NCBI GenBank assembly: GCA_964479275.1
Contig: CAYZLR010000100.1
Coordinates: 1-12,344, forward strand
Length of the DNA stretch: 12,344 nucleotides
Direction of reading: 5' to 3'
Source of the DNA: CALLPQ01 sp964479275
GTDB taxonomy: Bacteria; Pseudomonadota; Alphaproteobacteria; Caulobacterales; Parvularculaceae
Shown here: positions 1-6,701 of the stretch, one piece after another
Position numbering within the stretch: position 1 is the stretch's first letter
Layout of the letters: each line of letters begins with the position of its first letter
Notes under the pieces: model-generated
Databases searched by the model: none
Told to the model about the DNA's origin: nothing
Seen by the model: only the letters and a program-made list of their open reading frames with translations
Program-made: the position numbers and the translations under genes

Positions 1-120
1 AACCTTGGCTATTATAAAATAACCCCAAAATCACCGGTTTTGTTCAGAGGTCTTTTTGAGGCAAAAATAAAAAAAGCGCTGACGCGCTCCAGCCGCCGCA
101 GGGCGGTGCCTTTATCATGA
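1..120. other. Left edge with no recognisable gene
   Basis: No coding region is supported here. The stretch contains two small GC-rich inverted repeats (AGCGC/GCGCT at about 86-99 and CCGCC/GGCGG at about 103-116), preceded on the plus strand by an A-rich run. Read on the minus strand, this is a short hairpin followed by a T-rich tract and could be a weak intrinsic terminator. No minus-strand gene ends here, so the role is unclear. It may be decayed sequence belonging to the transposon relic that follows. Confidence 0.3.
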
Positions 121-435
121 CCAGTGTATTTGATCTCTATACAGATAGTAAGTTTTTTCCGCGCTTATATTGCGTAAGACCTTTGCCCCAAGATACCGTC
201 AAAAGCTGTCATAATCATGGACAATGCAATTTTTTTAAAGTGAAACGACACCAGATAGGCCATTCATAAAGCAGATCACAGCTTTCTCTTCTTGCCTCCA
301 TACTCGCCCGATCAAGACTCGATTGCCCGTAAATGAGCACAAGCCAAAGGGATTAAACGGAAACATAAATGCAAAATCGATGAAAATTTTCAAAATTCCC
401 GGATCGGAAGCAATATTGACCGCACTTGGCTATAA
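121..435 (+). pseudogene. IS630-family transposase relic (nonsense-riddled)
   Basis: Reading the frame that starts at base 121 gives a decayed DDE transposase. An IIMDN block (about 211-225) corresponds to the IS630 'MDN' motif carrying the second catalytic Asp. FLPPYSPD (about 280-303) is the hallmark block just before the catalytic Glu, which in intact members reads LNPIE. Here the block continues QDSIA, so the Glu is replaced by Ala. Internal stops lie at 175-177 (TAA), 241-243 (TGA), 256-258 (TAG) and 334-336 (TGA), and the frame closes at 433-435. As I recall the family pattern, the spacing between the MDN and FLPPYSPD blocks fits without a gap, so decay seems to be by point mutation and not by indels. 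The N-terminal part is not recognisable, and no terminal inverted repeats or target duplications were identified. The family assignment rests on these motifs from memory and has not been searched. Confidence 0.72.
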
Positions 436-587
436 TGAGCCACACGGTCACCAGCATCACGATAGCATGCGAGAAATTTAAGACTGTCCAGTTTTTGAGG
501 TGCTGGCATGAGAGTTTCCCATTTTCTAAGTCTCGCAGGAAAGTCGATTCATTTATTGGTGTACTCCGTTTGGTATATTCATAAAAA

Positions 588-1076
588 ATGAAGGACGGCC
601 ACAAGGTGCCTGCATTCAGCCCCTATCAAGCGCTCAAAAAGATGTTTAAGATTTTATGGGGGCGCATGGCTAAACAATCCAAATATCGACGTAACGCGCT
701 ACGCGCGCAAATCCATACTATCGATAAAAGGGTCGATAGTCTGCTCAACCGCGTGGCGGAAGAATCTAACGAAAAAGTTGTGGATGTCTGTCTGAAAAAG
801 ATCGGTGATCTGGAATCACAGAAGGTCATTTTGGAGGAAAAAGCCGAAAGAACAGGCGGTAAAAACCAGCCATTTTCAAAACTGTACGAACTCGCCTGCA
901 GCTTCATCGAAAACCCGCTTAAACTCTGGGATACAGGGCAGTTAGAACACAAGCACGCCGTCCTAAAACTGGTGTTTTCAGCCCCACCCCAATATACCCG
1001 AAATCAGGGCTTTACGAACCCCAATTTATCATTGCCTTTCAAAGCTTTAAGTGGGTTAAATGGTCAGTTAGGGCAA
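588..1076 (+). pseudogene. Large serine recombinase (resolvase/invertase family), C-terminal fragment
   Basis: About 165 residues resemble the C-terminal end of large serine recombinases found on alphaproteobacterial islands. A helical, charged coiled-coil-like stretch (about residues 25-85, with the pattern ALRAQI...DKRVDSLLNRV and KKIGDLESQKVILEEKAE) is followed by ENPLKLWDTGQ, AVLKLVFS and the ending LSLPFKAL. These match the family's usual 'NPxxLWxxG...VLKLAF...TPNLxLPFKxLG' tail as I recall it. The N-terminal catalytic domain with its nucleophilic Ser, the recombinase domain and most of the zinc ribbon are absent. An in-frame TAA lies at 582-584. The same frame upstream (about 489-581) contains a weakly plausible FSKSRRKVD segment that may be the end of the zinc-ribbon region. 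The frame does not stop at the domain end but runs through the tRNA-Ser gene to 1202, and that tail is not considered protein. The fragment cannot be an active recombinase. Confidence 0.72.
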
Positions 1077-1078
1077 GA

Positions 1079-1166
1079 TGGCGGAGAGGGAGGGATTCGA
1101 ACCCCCGGGACCGTGAAGCCCAACGGTTTTCAAGACCGCCGCATTCGACCACTCTGCCACCTCTCC
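1079..1166 (-). tRNA. tRNA-Ser (anticodon UGA)
   Basis: On the minus strand the 5' acceptor GGAGAGG (1160-1166) pairs with CCTCTCC (1083-1089). It is followed by discriminator G and an encoded CCA (1079-1081). The anticodon loop CTTGAAA gives anticodon TGA (complement of 1130-1132), reading UCA and related serine codons. The T-arm GGGTTCGAATCCC is canonical, and the long variable arm expected of a class II tRNA (serine) is present, for a total of 88 bases with CCA. Its 3' end faces the recombinase relic, consistent with use as an integration site. The rlpA gene lies divergently on the other side. Confidence 0.96.
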
Positions 1167-1192
1167 ATATGCCGGTGTGTGATCACTTACAT

Positions 1193-1214
1193 GCCCCTTT
1201 AATAGGGGCGTTTT
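1193..1214 (+). terminator. Hairpin plus short T run, possible plus-strand terminator
   Basis: GCCCCT (1193-1198) and AGGGGC (1204-1209) form a perfect 6-bp stem with a 5-base loop, followed by GTTTTA. It could end transcription coming rightward from the mobile relic before rlpA. The T run is short, and the same bases overlap the candidate tRNA promoter on the other strand, so only one of the two roles may be real. Confidence 0.3.
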
Positions 1215-1226
1215 ATAAAATGGCAA
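1199..1226 (-). promoter_or_regulatory. Candidate promoter of tRNA-Ser
   Basis: On the minus strand TTGCCA (1221-1226) and TATTAA (1199-1204) are separated by 16 bases. This would place the transcription start about 25 bases before the mature tRNA 5' end. Match to the sigma70 consensus is moderate. The -10 element lies inside a perfect inverted repeat, noted separately. Confidence 0.35.
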
Positions 1227-1377
1227 GATGGATTTTTGTTTATCGTCAAAAACATTTATTAAGTGGAGTACTCTTATGTGCAGGTTCAGCCATTGCGGGC
1301 CCTTAATGACTCGATTACAACCAATAGCATATCTTAAGGGTATATTTTTTCGATCCATATGGAAGAAGGATATCGTC

Positions 1378-2673
1378 ATGAAAACGCGCAGATTTGGGTA
1401 TGCAGAGATAGACTCTTCCAAATCAACGTTATTATCAGCTGCTATTTTTGATTTATGGGTGAACTTTTGTGAAAAGTGTAATGTTTTGATTTCAAAGACA
1501 TTTATTGCGCTGATGTCGCTAATGATTTTAAACGCGTGTGTAAGTGTTGCGGGGCCGGGGGGATCAAATAAAGAGCGTTCCGCATCTTCTGGCATCAACC
1601 CCCACTATAAAATTGGCAACCCATATGAAATTGTCGGTGATGGTTGGTATTATCCAGCAGTTGATGAGAACTATTCTGAAATCGGGATTGCCTCTTGGTA
1701 TGGGCCCAATTTTAATGGAAAACCCACAGCGAATGGTGAGCTTTTCGATAAAAACGCACTCACCGCCGCTCACCGAACACTGCCTTTGCCCAGCATCGTG
1801 GAAGTTGAAAATCTTGACAACGGCAAAGTGATTCTTGTTCGGGTTAATGATCGAGGGCCATTCGCAAAAAATCGAATTATAGACCTTTCTGAAGCTTCGG
1901 CGAAAAAATTGGGTTTCATAAATAATGGGACCGCGCGCGTGCGGGTTCGTTTTGTCAGGAAGGCACGTCTCGAACTTGCTCTTCTAAAACTTAATGATCG
2001 CAAAGGCATTAAGGCTCTGGAGAAAGAATTATCATACCGCAAAGGGGATAAGTTTGCGAAGCAAAATGTGTCACAAGAAATTATCAATTCTCGTGACCCA
2101 AAAATATTAACGGCTGGTCCTCAAGCAGCTGTGAGGGATGATGCGGTCTTGAACCGAATTTCATCGCAAACACATACTCACTCGGATGCTGGTGCGCGTG
2201 CAGATGACTTAGCCTCGTTAATCACACAATCTACAAAACCAGCGTCATCGTCAGTTATTTTACCCGGCAAGGCCCCTACCAGTATTTCTGGTGTGCAATC
2301 AGGGCGCGAAACAACACCGATATCACCCAGTCCTGAGCGAGAAAGAAACAGCGAAAGGCAGGCTGTCGCGATTATCCCGCAAGGCATAAGTGCTCAAAGC
2401 GCAACGTCTGCCGTTACAAACGGGGCCGTTATTGAGACGGTTTATGAGATACAGCTGGGGGCCTTTGCCGATTCAGCGCGTGCAGAGGCGGAAGCGCAAA
2501 AGGCTGCTTCATTAGGGCCTGTATTCATCTTAAGTGTGCGACTGGATGATGGAAGACAGGTCCATAAAGTGATGATGGGGCCTTTTGTGAGCAGGGCGGA
2601 TGCGGGGCAGAAATTAACTGCAATTCGTCGTGCGGGCTATGATGATGCATGGATTGTGAAAACTTCTTATTAA
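1378..2673 (+). CDS. rlpA: RlpA: septal/peptidoglycan lytic transglycosylase-like lipoprotein with SPOR domain
   Basis: RlpA proteins are envelope lipoproteins that bind or cleave peptidoglycan lacking stem peptides, often at the division septum. From the ATG at 1378 the product is 431 residues. A hydrophobic stretch is followed by lipobox LNAC with lipidated Cys54. A double-psi beta-barrel domain (about 100-192) contains IASWYGPNFNG and VRVNDRGPF. Glu121, His132 and Asp158 occupy positions corresponding to residues implicated in catalysis in Pseudomonas RlpA. A Ser/Thr/Ala-rich linker (about 225-350) leads to a C-terminal SPOR domain (about 352-431) for denuded glycan. The start at 1378 is chosen for the purine-rich ribosome site GAAGAAGGA seven bases upstream. 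ATG 1276 also has a fair site (GTGGAG), and TTG 1486 would give a more ordinary 17-residue signal peptide. With ATG 1378 the n-region before the hydrophobic core is unusually long (about 37 residues). Confidence 0.93.
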   Translation: MKTRRFGYAEIDSSKSTLLSAAIFDLWVNFCEKCNVLISKTFIALMSLMILNACVSVAGPGGSNKERSASSGINPHYKIGNPYEIVGDGWYYPAVDENYSEIGIASWYGPNFNGKPTANGELFDKNALTAAHRTLPLPSIVEVENLDNGKVILVRVNDRGPFAKNRIIDLSEASAKKLGFINNGTARVRVRFVRKARLELALLKLNDRKGIKALEKELSYRKGDKFAKQNVSQEIINSRDPKILTAGPQAAVRDDAVLNRISSQTHTHSDAGARADDLASLITQSTKPASSSVILPGKAPTSISGVQSGRETTPISPSPERERNSERQAVAIIPQGISAQSATSAVTNGAVIETVYEIQLGAFADSARAEAEAQKAASLGPVFILSVRLDDGRQVHKVMMGPFVSRADAGQKLTAIRRAGYDDAWIVKTSY

Positions 2674-2717
2674 GGGCCTCGCAAATCGTGAAAACGCACT
2701 TGTTTAAGATATAGTTT

Positions 2718-2746
2718 TTGTCATAAGCGATGATTTTGAGCATAAT
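2718..2746 (+). promoter_or_regulatory. Sigma70-like promoter of the dac-tmk-holB-tatD-MBL operon
   Basis: TTGTCA (2718-2723) and CATAAT (2741-2746) are separated by exactly 17 bases, with five of six matches to each consensus hexamer. The predicted start is near 2753, giving a leader of about 68 bases before ATG 2821. It lies in the only sizeable gap between rlpA and the tightly packed downstream genes, so it probably drives all five. Confidence 0.6.
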
Positions 2747-2820
2747 CTTTTAATCCAGATTTTTTCAAAGTACACGCTACGGTGATGCCCGTTAGTGATG
2801 CGGAGTTTTAAGAGTTTAAA

Positions 2821-4032
2821 ATGGTTGAAGTTATGAAAGCGTCGCTGCTAAAATCTGTGTTCATCCTTTTGACTTTATACATGATAATTTCCCCACCAAT
2901 TGCGAGGGGGTTTTGGCTCCAGCTTAATAGTGTTGAGGAAAACGCGGTACCTGTGCGCACCAAAGCGGTGGCGGCTGTTATCATGGATTTTGATAGCGGC
3001 GAAATTTTGTATTCCAAGCAAGGAAATACACCCCGGCCACCAGCGTCTATGAGCAAGTTAATGACGGCCGCAATCGTTTTTGAGAAACTGAAAAATGGGG
3101 AGATACAGTTCGATACCAAATTTCGGGTCAGCGAGACAGCTTGGAAATGGCAAGGTTCAAAAATGTGGGTTTTGGTCGATACCGAAATTACAGTTGAAAA
3201 CTTGTTGCGTGGTTTGATTATTCAATCTGGAAATGACGCGGCGATTGTTCTTGCGGAAAACATCTCTGGCTCTGAAGAGGCCTTTGCAACCTTGATGAAC
3301 GAAAAGGCGCGAGAGTGGGGCTTGGTGAATTCGACATTTGCGAATGCAACAGGATGGTCAGATCCTAACCAACGCATGAGCATGATGGATCTGGCATTAC
3401 TGGCGCGCAAAATTATTCGTGATTTCGGTGAATATTATTCATTGTTTGGAGAGTCGGAATTTACCTGGTCTAAGATTACTCAAGAGAACCGGAATCCATT
3501 GTTGCAAGCCTTTGAAGGGGCGGACGGATTAAAAACTGGTTATACGGAAGAAGCTGGATTTGGGTTGGTTGGTTCTGCAATTATTAATGACAAACGACGC
3601 ATTATTGTTTTGGGCGGTTTGGAAAGTGCAGGAGACAGAATTCGTGAAGCGCGCCGCATGATGGGCATTGCATTTGATGATTTTGAACAGCATATTTTTT
3701 TCCGCCCCGGTGATGAAATCATTATGGCTGATGTTTTTAAAGGCTCAAAAAAACAAGTTCCCTTGGTGATTGGTGAAGCCGTCGACTTTATTATGCATCA
3801 TAAATTGATCGACTCAGTGCAAGCGACAGCTGTATATGAGGGGCCTATTAGCGCGCCTATTTTGGAAAACCAACAAGTTGGATATTTGCGTGTTCAGGTG
3901 CTGGGAAGATCAGCTCGCGACTACCCCCTGTTTGCGAGTGAAGCTGTAAATGAAATCGGTTGGCTAGGTAAAATTGGCCTCGCAGCTCAGAAAATTTTGC
4001 TAAAACCTGCCCCTGAAGAGGAAGTAAAATAA
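2821..4032 (+). CDS. D-alanyl-D-alanine carboxypeptidase (PBP5/6 type, peptidase S11)
   Basis: This low-molecular-mass penicillin-binding protein removes the terminal D-Ala from peptidoglycan pentapeptides in the periplasm and so limits cross-linking. The 403-residue product has a signal peptide (hydrophobic about residues 9-28). The three active-site motifs of the serine acyl-enzyme fold are all present: SMSK with nucleophile Ser76 and Lys79, SGN at 136-138, and KTG at 238-240. A C-terminal PBP5-like beta domain (about 300-385) follows. The tail after residue 385 is weakly amphipathic and ends in acidic residues, so membrane anchoring is possible but not clear. Starts at 2821 (AAGAG six bases upstream) and 2833 are both feasible. 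It belongs to the DacA/DacC/DacF group, and I cannot decide which symbol applies. It is the first gene of the operon, 14 bases before tmk. Confidence 0.94.
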   Translation: MVEVMKASLLKSVFILLTLYMIISPPIARGFWLQLNSVEENAVPVRTKAVAAVIMDFDSGEILYSKQGNTPRPPASMSKLMTAAIVFEKLKNGEIQFDTKFRVSETAWKWQGSKMWVLVDTEITVENLLRGLIIQSGNDAAIVLAENISGSEEAFATLMNEKAREWGLVNSTFANATGWSDPNQRMSMMDLALLARKIIRDFGEYYSLFGESEFTWSKITQENRNPLLQAFEGADGLKTGYTEEAGFGLVGSAIINDKRRIIVLGGLESAGDRIREARRMMGIAFDDFEQHIFFRPGDEIIMADVFKGSKKQVPLVIGEAVDFIMHHKLIDSVQATAVYEGPISAPILENQQVGYLRVQVLGRSARDYPLFASEAVNEIGWLGKIGLAAQKILLKPAPEEEVK

Positions 4033-4046
4033 GATCACTGATCTTG

Positions 4047-4817
4047 ATGATATCAGGCTTAAGAAAACCTCACTCTAAAATCGATGATGAAATGACAAAA
4101 ATATCTCCCTTTTTCATACAAAAAAATAAGCAGTCTACAAAACACAATGAGGCCATAACCAAAAAATGGCCTGGCTTGTTTATTAGTTTTGAGGGGGGCG
4201 ATGGGGTTGGTAAATCAACGCAAATCAAAAACCTTTATGCAAGGCTATGTGAGGAAAATATTCCTGCTCTCATGACAAGAGAGCCAGGTGGTTCCGAAGG
4301 CGCGGAACAAATCAGACGTTTATTGGTCGACGGAGAACCGGGGCGATGGTCTTCAATGACGGAAGCATTATTGATGATTGCATCGCGAAATGATCATTTG
4401 GAAAAAACGATTTTACCAGCCCTACGACGAGGCGAGGTGGTGATTTGTGATCGTTTTGCCGATTCGAGTATGGCCTATCAAGGGATAGCCGGTGAACTTG
4501 GCGCCCCAAAAATAATTGATCTGCATAGATTGGTGATTGGCGATACAAAACCAGACATTACATTTGTTCTTTTTCTTTCAAGTGATGAAGGTCTGGCGCG
4601 CGCGCGCGCGCGTGGCGTTGAAATAGCGGAAGATCGGTTTGAAAAAAAGGGTTTGGATTTTCATGCCCGGGTACATGAAGCATACCGAGAGATTGTTAAG
4701 AATAATCCAGATCGTTGTATTGAGATCGATACCAGTGGCAGTATTGAATCGGCCCATGATAAAATCTATCAAAGTTTAATTAAAAATTTTGAATTAACCA
4801 AAGATAAGGTTTATTAA
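4047..4817 (+). CDS. tmk: Thymidylate kinase (dTMP kinase)
   Basis: Tmk phosphorylates dTMP to dTDP using ATP, the last step specific to dTTP supply, in the cytoplasm. Numbered from ATG 4047 (256 residues), the P-loop is GGDGVGKST at 50-58. It is followed by TREPGGSEGAEQIR, a substrate-binding block, and by the DRFADSSMAYQG block corresponding to the family's DR(Y/F)xxSxxAYQ motif. An Arg-rich LID segment (about 184-205) follows. Most bacterial Tmk proteins begin only a few residues before the FISFEGG strand, so about 40 extra N-terminal residues are unusual. ATG 4092 would shorten this to about 29 extra, and a start at TTG 4044 is also possible. None has a strong ribosome site. The gene ends one base before holB, suggesting translational coupling. 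A 17-base alternating CG tract lies in the LID region. Confidence 0.95.
   Translation: MISGLRKPHSKIDDEMTKISPFFIQKNKQSTKHNEAITKKWPGLFISFEGGDGVGKSTQIKNLYARLCEENIPALMTREPGGSEGAEQIRRLLVDGEPGRWSSMTEALLMIASRNDHLEKTILPALRRGEVVICDRFADSSMAYQGIAGELGAPKIIDLHRLVIGDTKPDITFVLFLSSDEGLARARARGVEIAEDRFEKKGLDFHARVHEAYREIVKNNPDRCIEIDTSGSIESAHDKIYQSLIKNFELTKDKVY
4596..4612 (+). repeat. Alternating (GC)n tract inside tmk
   Basis: Seventeen consecutive alternating G and C bases encode an Ala-Arg repeat in the thymidylate kinase LID region. Alternating CG runs of this length can adopt left-handed DNA and are prone to slippage, and a two-base slip would shift the tmk frame. Confidence 0.85.
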
Positions 4818-4818
4818 T

Positions 4819-5883
4819 ATGGCGGATAAGGATGTAATTGACATTACATTGTCTGAAGACGGATTGCTGTCTCCTTATGCAAGAGCAAACCTTGTAGGCC
4901 ACGAAGGGATTGAGCGCGAGCTGCGTCAGCAAATTCAAAATAATTCACTACACCATGGTTGGATTATTAGCGGTGCGCCGGGAGTCGGCAAAGCCAGTCT
5001 TGTAGCGAGAATTATGAGAGCGGCGCTCGATCCTAAGCAATTAGTAGATGATAGAACGCTACAAATGGATCCCCAATCCCTTGTGTTTCGGCAAATTTCT
5101 TCCATGGCGCATCCGGATGTTTTTATCGCACGGCGAGAATGGGATGATAAAAAGGGGCGTTATGAAAATGAAATCCCGGTTGAAACGATTAGAAAATTAT
5201 CGAGATTTTTAACACATACAGCCTCAAACGGTGGTGCGCGAATTGCGATTATTGATAATGCAAATGATATGAACCGAAACGGGGCAAATGCATTATTGAA
5301 AGTACTTGAGGAACCGCCGCAAAATACCTTGCTTTTACTCTTGGCCCACACGCCTGGGAAATTGTTGGCAACAATCAGATCACGATGCCGGATGATAAAT
5401 TTGCGGCCAGTGCCAGATGAGCAAGTTTTACAATTCTTGAAGAGGGAAGCCAATCGCACTGAGGATGAAGCAAAATTAGCGGTCAGAGCGGCTCAGGGTG
5501 CGCCTGGTTATGGATTGAAGTTGATTGCTTTGGATGGCTTGACGGCACTTGCTGATGCTGAAAAATTTATTGCCCTTGCCAAAGAAGGCGCTGAGTTTTC
5601 AGCGCTGGCGGCACGCTTTAGCGGTAAAGGAAGTGAGACGCGGTGGTCTATATTCAAGGATCATTTGTTAGCAAGCCTTTCAATTGAGGCTAGAACTTTG
5701 GCGCTCAACAATGATGGCGTTAATTCGATACATAATACGATAAAGGTTCGCTCACTGATAGAGGCCTTTGAGGGCTTATCGCAATTATGCGCAAAAGGAG
5801 AGGGGCTTAACCTTGAACGCGGGAGTTTAATTGAAGCTATGGGATATGATCTAACGCAAATTTTTCGTCGGGGCGCATCATGA
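4819..5883 (+). CDS. holB: DNA polymerase III subunit delta' (clamp loader)
   Basis: Delta' is the stator subunit of the clamp-loader complex that opens and places the beta sliding clamp on primed DNA. The 354-residue product has an AAA+ fold. GAPGVGKAS at 52-60 is the Walker A position, with Ala where an active ATPase normally has Ser or Thr before the last residue. IIDNAND at 144-150 replaces a Walker B DExx, fitting the non-hydrolysing role of delta'. LLKVLEEPP at 159-167 and the RSRC element at 187-190 (SRC motif acting in trans on gamma/tau ATP sites) are typical. No four-Cys zinc module like that of E. coli delta' is seen. It starts one base after the tmk stop, with AAGG nine bases upstream, and ends by ATGA overlap with tatD. 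Confidence 0.93.
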   Translation: MADKDVIDITLSEDGLLSPYARANLVGHEGIERELRQQIQNNSLHHGWIISGAPGVGKASLVARIMRAALDPKQLVDDRTLQMDPQSLVFRQISSMAHPDVFIARREWDDKKGRYENEIPVETIRKLSRFLTHTASNGGARIAIIDNANDMNRNGANALLKVLEEPPQNTLLLLLAHTPGKLLATIRSRCRMINLRPVPDEQVLQFLKREANRTEDEAKLAVRAAQGAPGYGLKLIALDGLTALADAEKFIALAKEGAEFSALAARFSGKGSETRWSIFKDHLLASLSIEARTLALNNDGVNSIHNTIKVRSLIEAFEGLSQLCAKGEGLNLERGSLIEAMGYDLTQIFRRGAS

Positions 5884-6701
5884 CATCTGTAAAATTAGTA
5901 GATAGCCATGTTAATTTGCATTCTGATCAATATGAGGAAGGCGAAGTTCAAGGCATCATTGAACGTGCCCGAAAAAATGGTGTGGATTTTATGCTGACGA
6001 TATCTGATCAATTATCGTCATCGCCCGCAATCGAAAAAATTGCCAATCAATATGACTTTATCTGGCGTTCATTAGGGGTGCACCCTCATTATGCAAAAGA
6101 CGACAAAGATTTAAAAGCGGATACGCTCACAGATCTTTCAGTGGATCCTAAAGTTGTTGGGATAGGCGAATGTGGTCTCGATTTTTATTATGAATATTCA
6201 GATCGAGATATTCAATCCAGAGTTTTTTCCGAGCATATTATTGCAGCTCAGGAAACGGGATTGCCGTTAATTATACATACCCGTGATGCAGATGACTTAA
6301 TGATCCAATTGCTTGAAAAACATTATGCGAAAAAAGCTTTTGTTCCGTTGCTTCATTGTTATACGAGTGGGGAAAAACTTGCTCGCCTTGCCTTGGAAAT
6401 GGGCGGTTTTATTTCTTTTTCCGGCATCATCACCTTTAAAAACGCCCAAGAGGTTCGCGACATCGTTAAGATTGCGCCATTAGAGCGCATTATCATTGAA
6501 ACTGATTGCCCGTTTCTGGCGCCAGTCCCGATGAGAGGGAGAAGAAATGAACCGTCATATCTGCCCTATGTCGCGACTAAGCTTGCAGAGATCAAAGAGG
6601 TTGAATTTGATGAAGTCGCTAAAGTAACCACAGATAATTTCTTTCGATTATTTTCTAAAATTAAATTGGATACTGATCATCATAAGCGGATCGTATCATG
6701 A
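5880..6701 (+). CDS. tatD: TatD-family metal-dependent deoxyribonuclease/hydrolase (HxN variant)
   Basis: TatD proteins are TIM-barrel metal-dependent hydrolases. Characterised members show 3'-5' exonuclease or DNase activity linked to DNA repair. The 273-residue product matches the family in length. Most metal ligands are present: Glu97 in GIGECGLD, His133 in IIHTRDA, His159 in LLHCYTSG and Asp209 in ETDCPFLAP. The first motif, normally DxHxHLD with two His ligands, reads DSHVNLH, so Asn12 sits where the second His is expected. I recall similar HVNLH starts in other alphaproteobacterial homologues, so this is probably a lineage-specific subfamily and not damage. Whether it binds one or two metals is unknown. 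The start overlaps the holB stop (ATGA) and the end overlaps the next gene the same way, indicating a coupled operon. Confidence 0.92.
   Translation: MTSVKLVDSHVNLHSDQYEEGEVQGIIERARKNGVDFMLTISDQLSSSPAIEKIANQYDFIWRSLGVHPHYAKDDKDLKADTLTDLSVDPKVVGIGECGLDFYYEYSDRDIQSRVFSEHIIAAQETGLPLIIHTRDADDLMIQLLEKHYAKKAFVPLLHCYTSGEKLARLALEMGGFISFSGIITFKNAQEVRDIVKIAPLERIIIETDCPFLAPVPMRGRRNEPSYLPYVATKLAEIKEVEFDEVAKVTTDNFFRLFSKIKLDTDHHKRIVS

Noticed and set aside
353..604. Minus-strand frame of 83 codons with a hydrophobic middle
   Set aside because: It lies across the transposase and recombinase relics, has no ribosome site or family resemblance, and the opposite strand explains the sequence better.
1077..1202. 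Continuation of the recombinase frame with residues beginning GEGGIRTPG
   Set aside because: These codons are the antisense strand of tRNA-Ser and give the well-known artefact peptide produced when such tRNA genes are translated. They are not counted as protein.
1068..1598. Minus-strand frame of 176 codons
   Set aside because: It overlaps the whole tRNA-Ser and the 5' part of rlpA, has no recognisable motif, and is explained by those genes.
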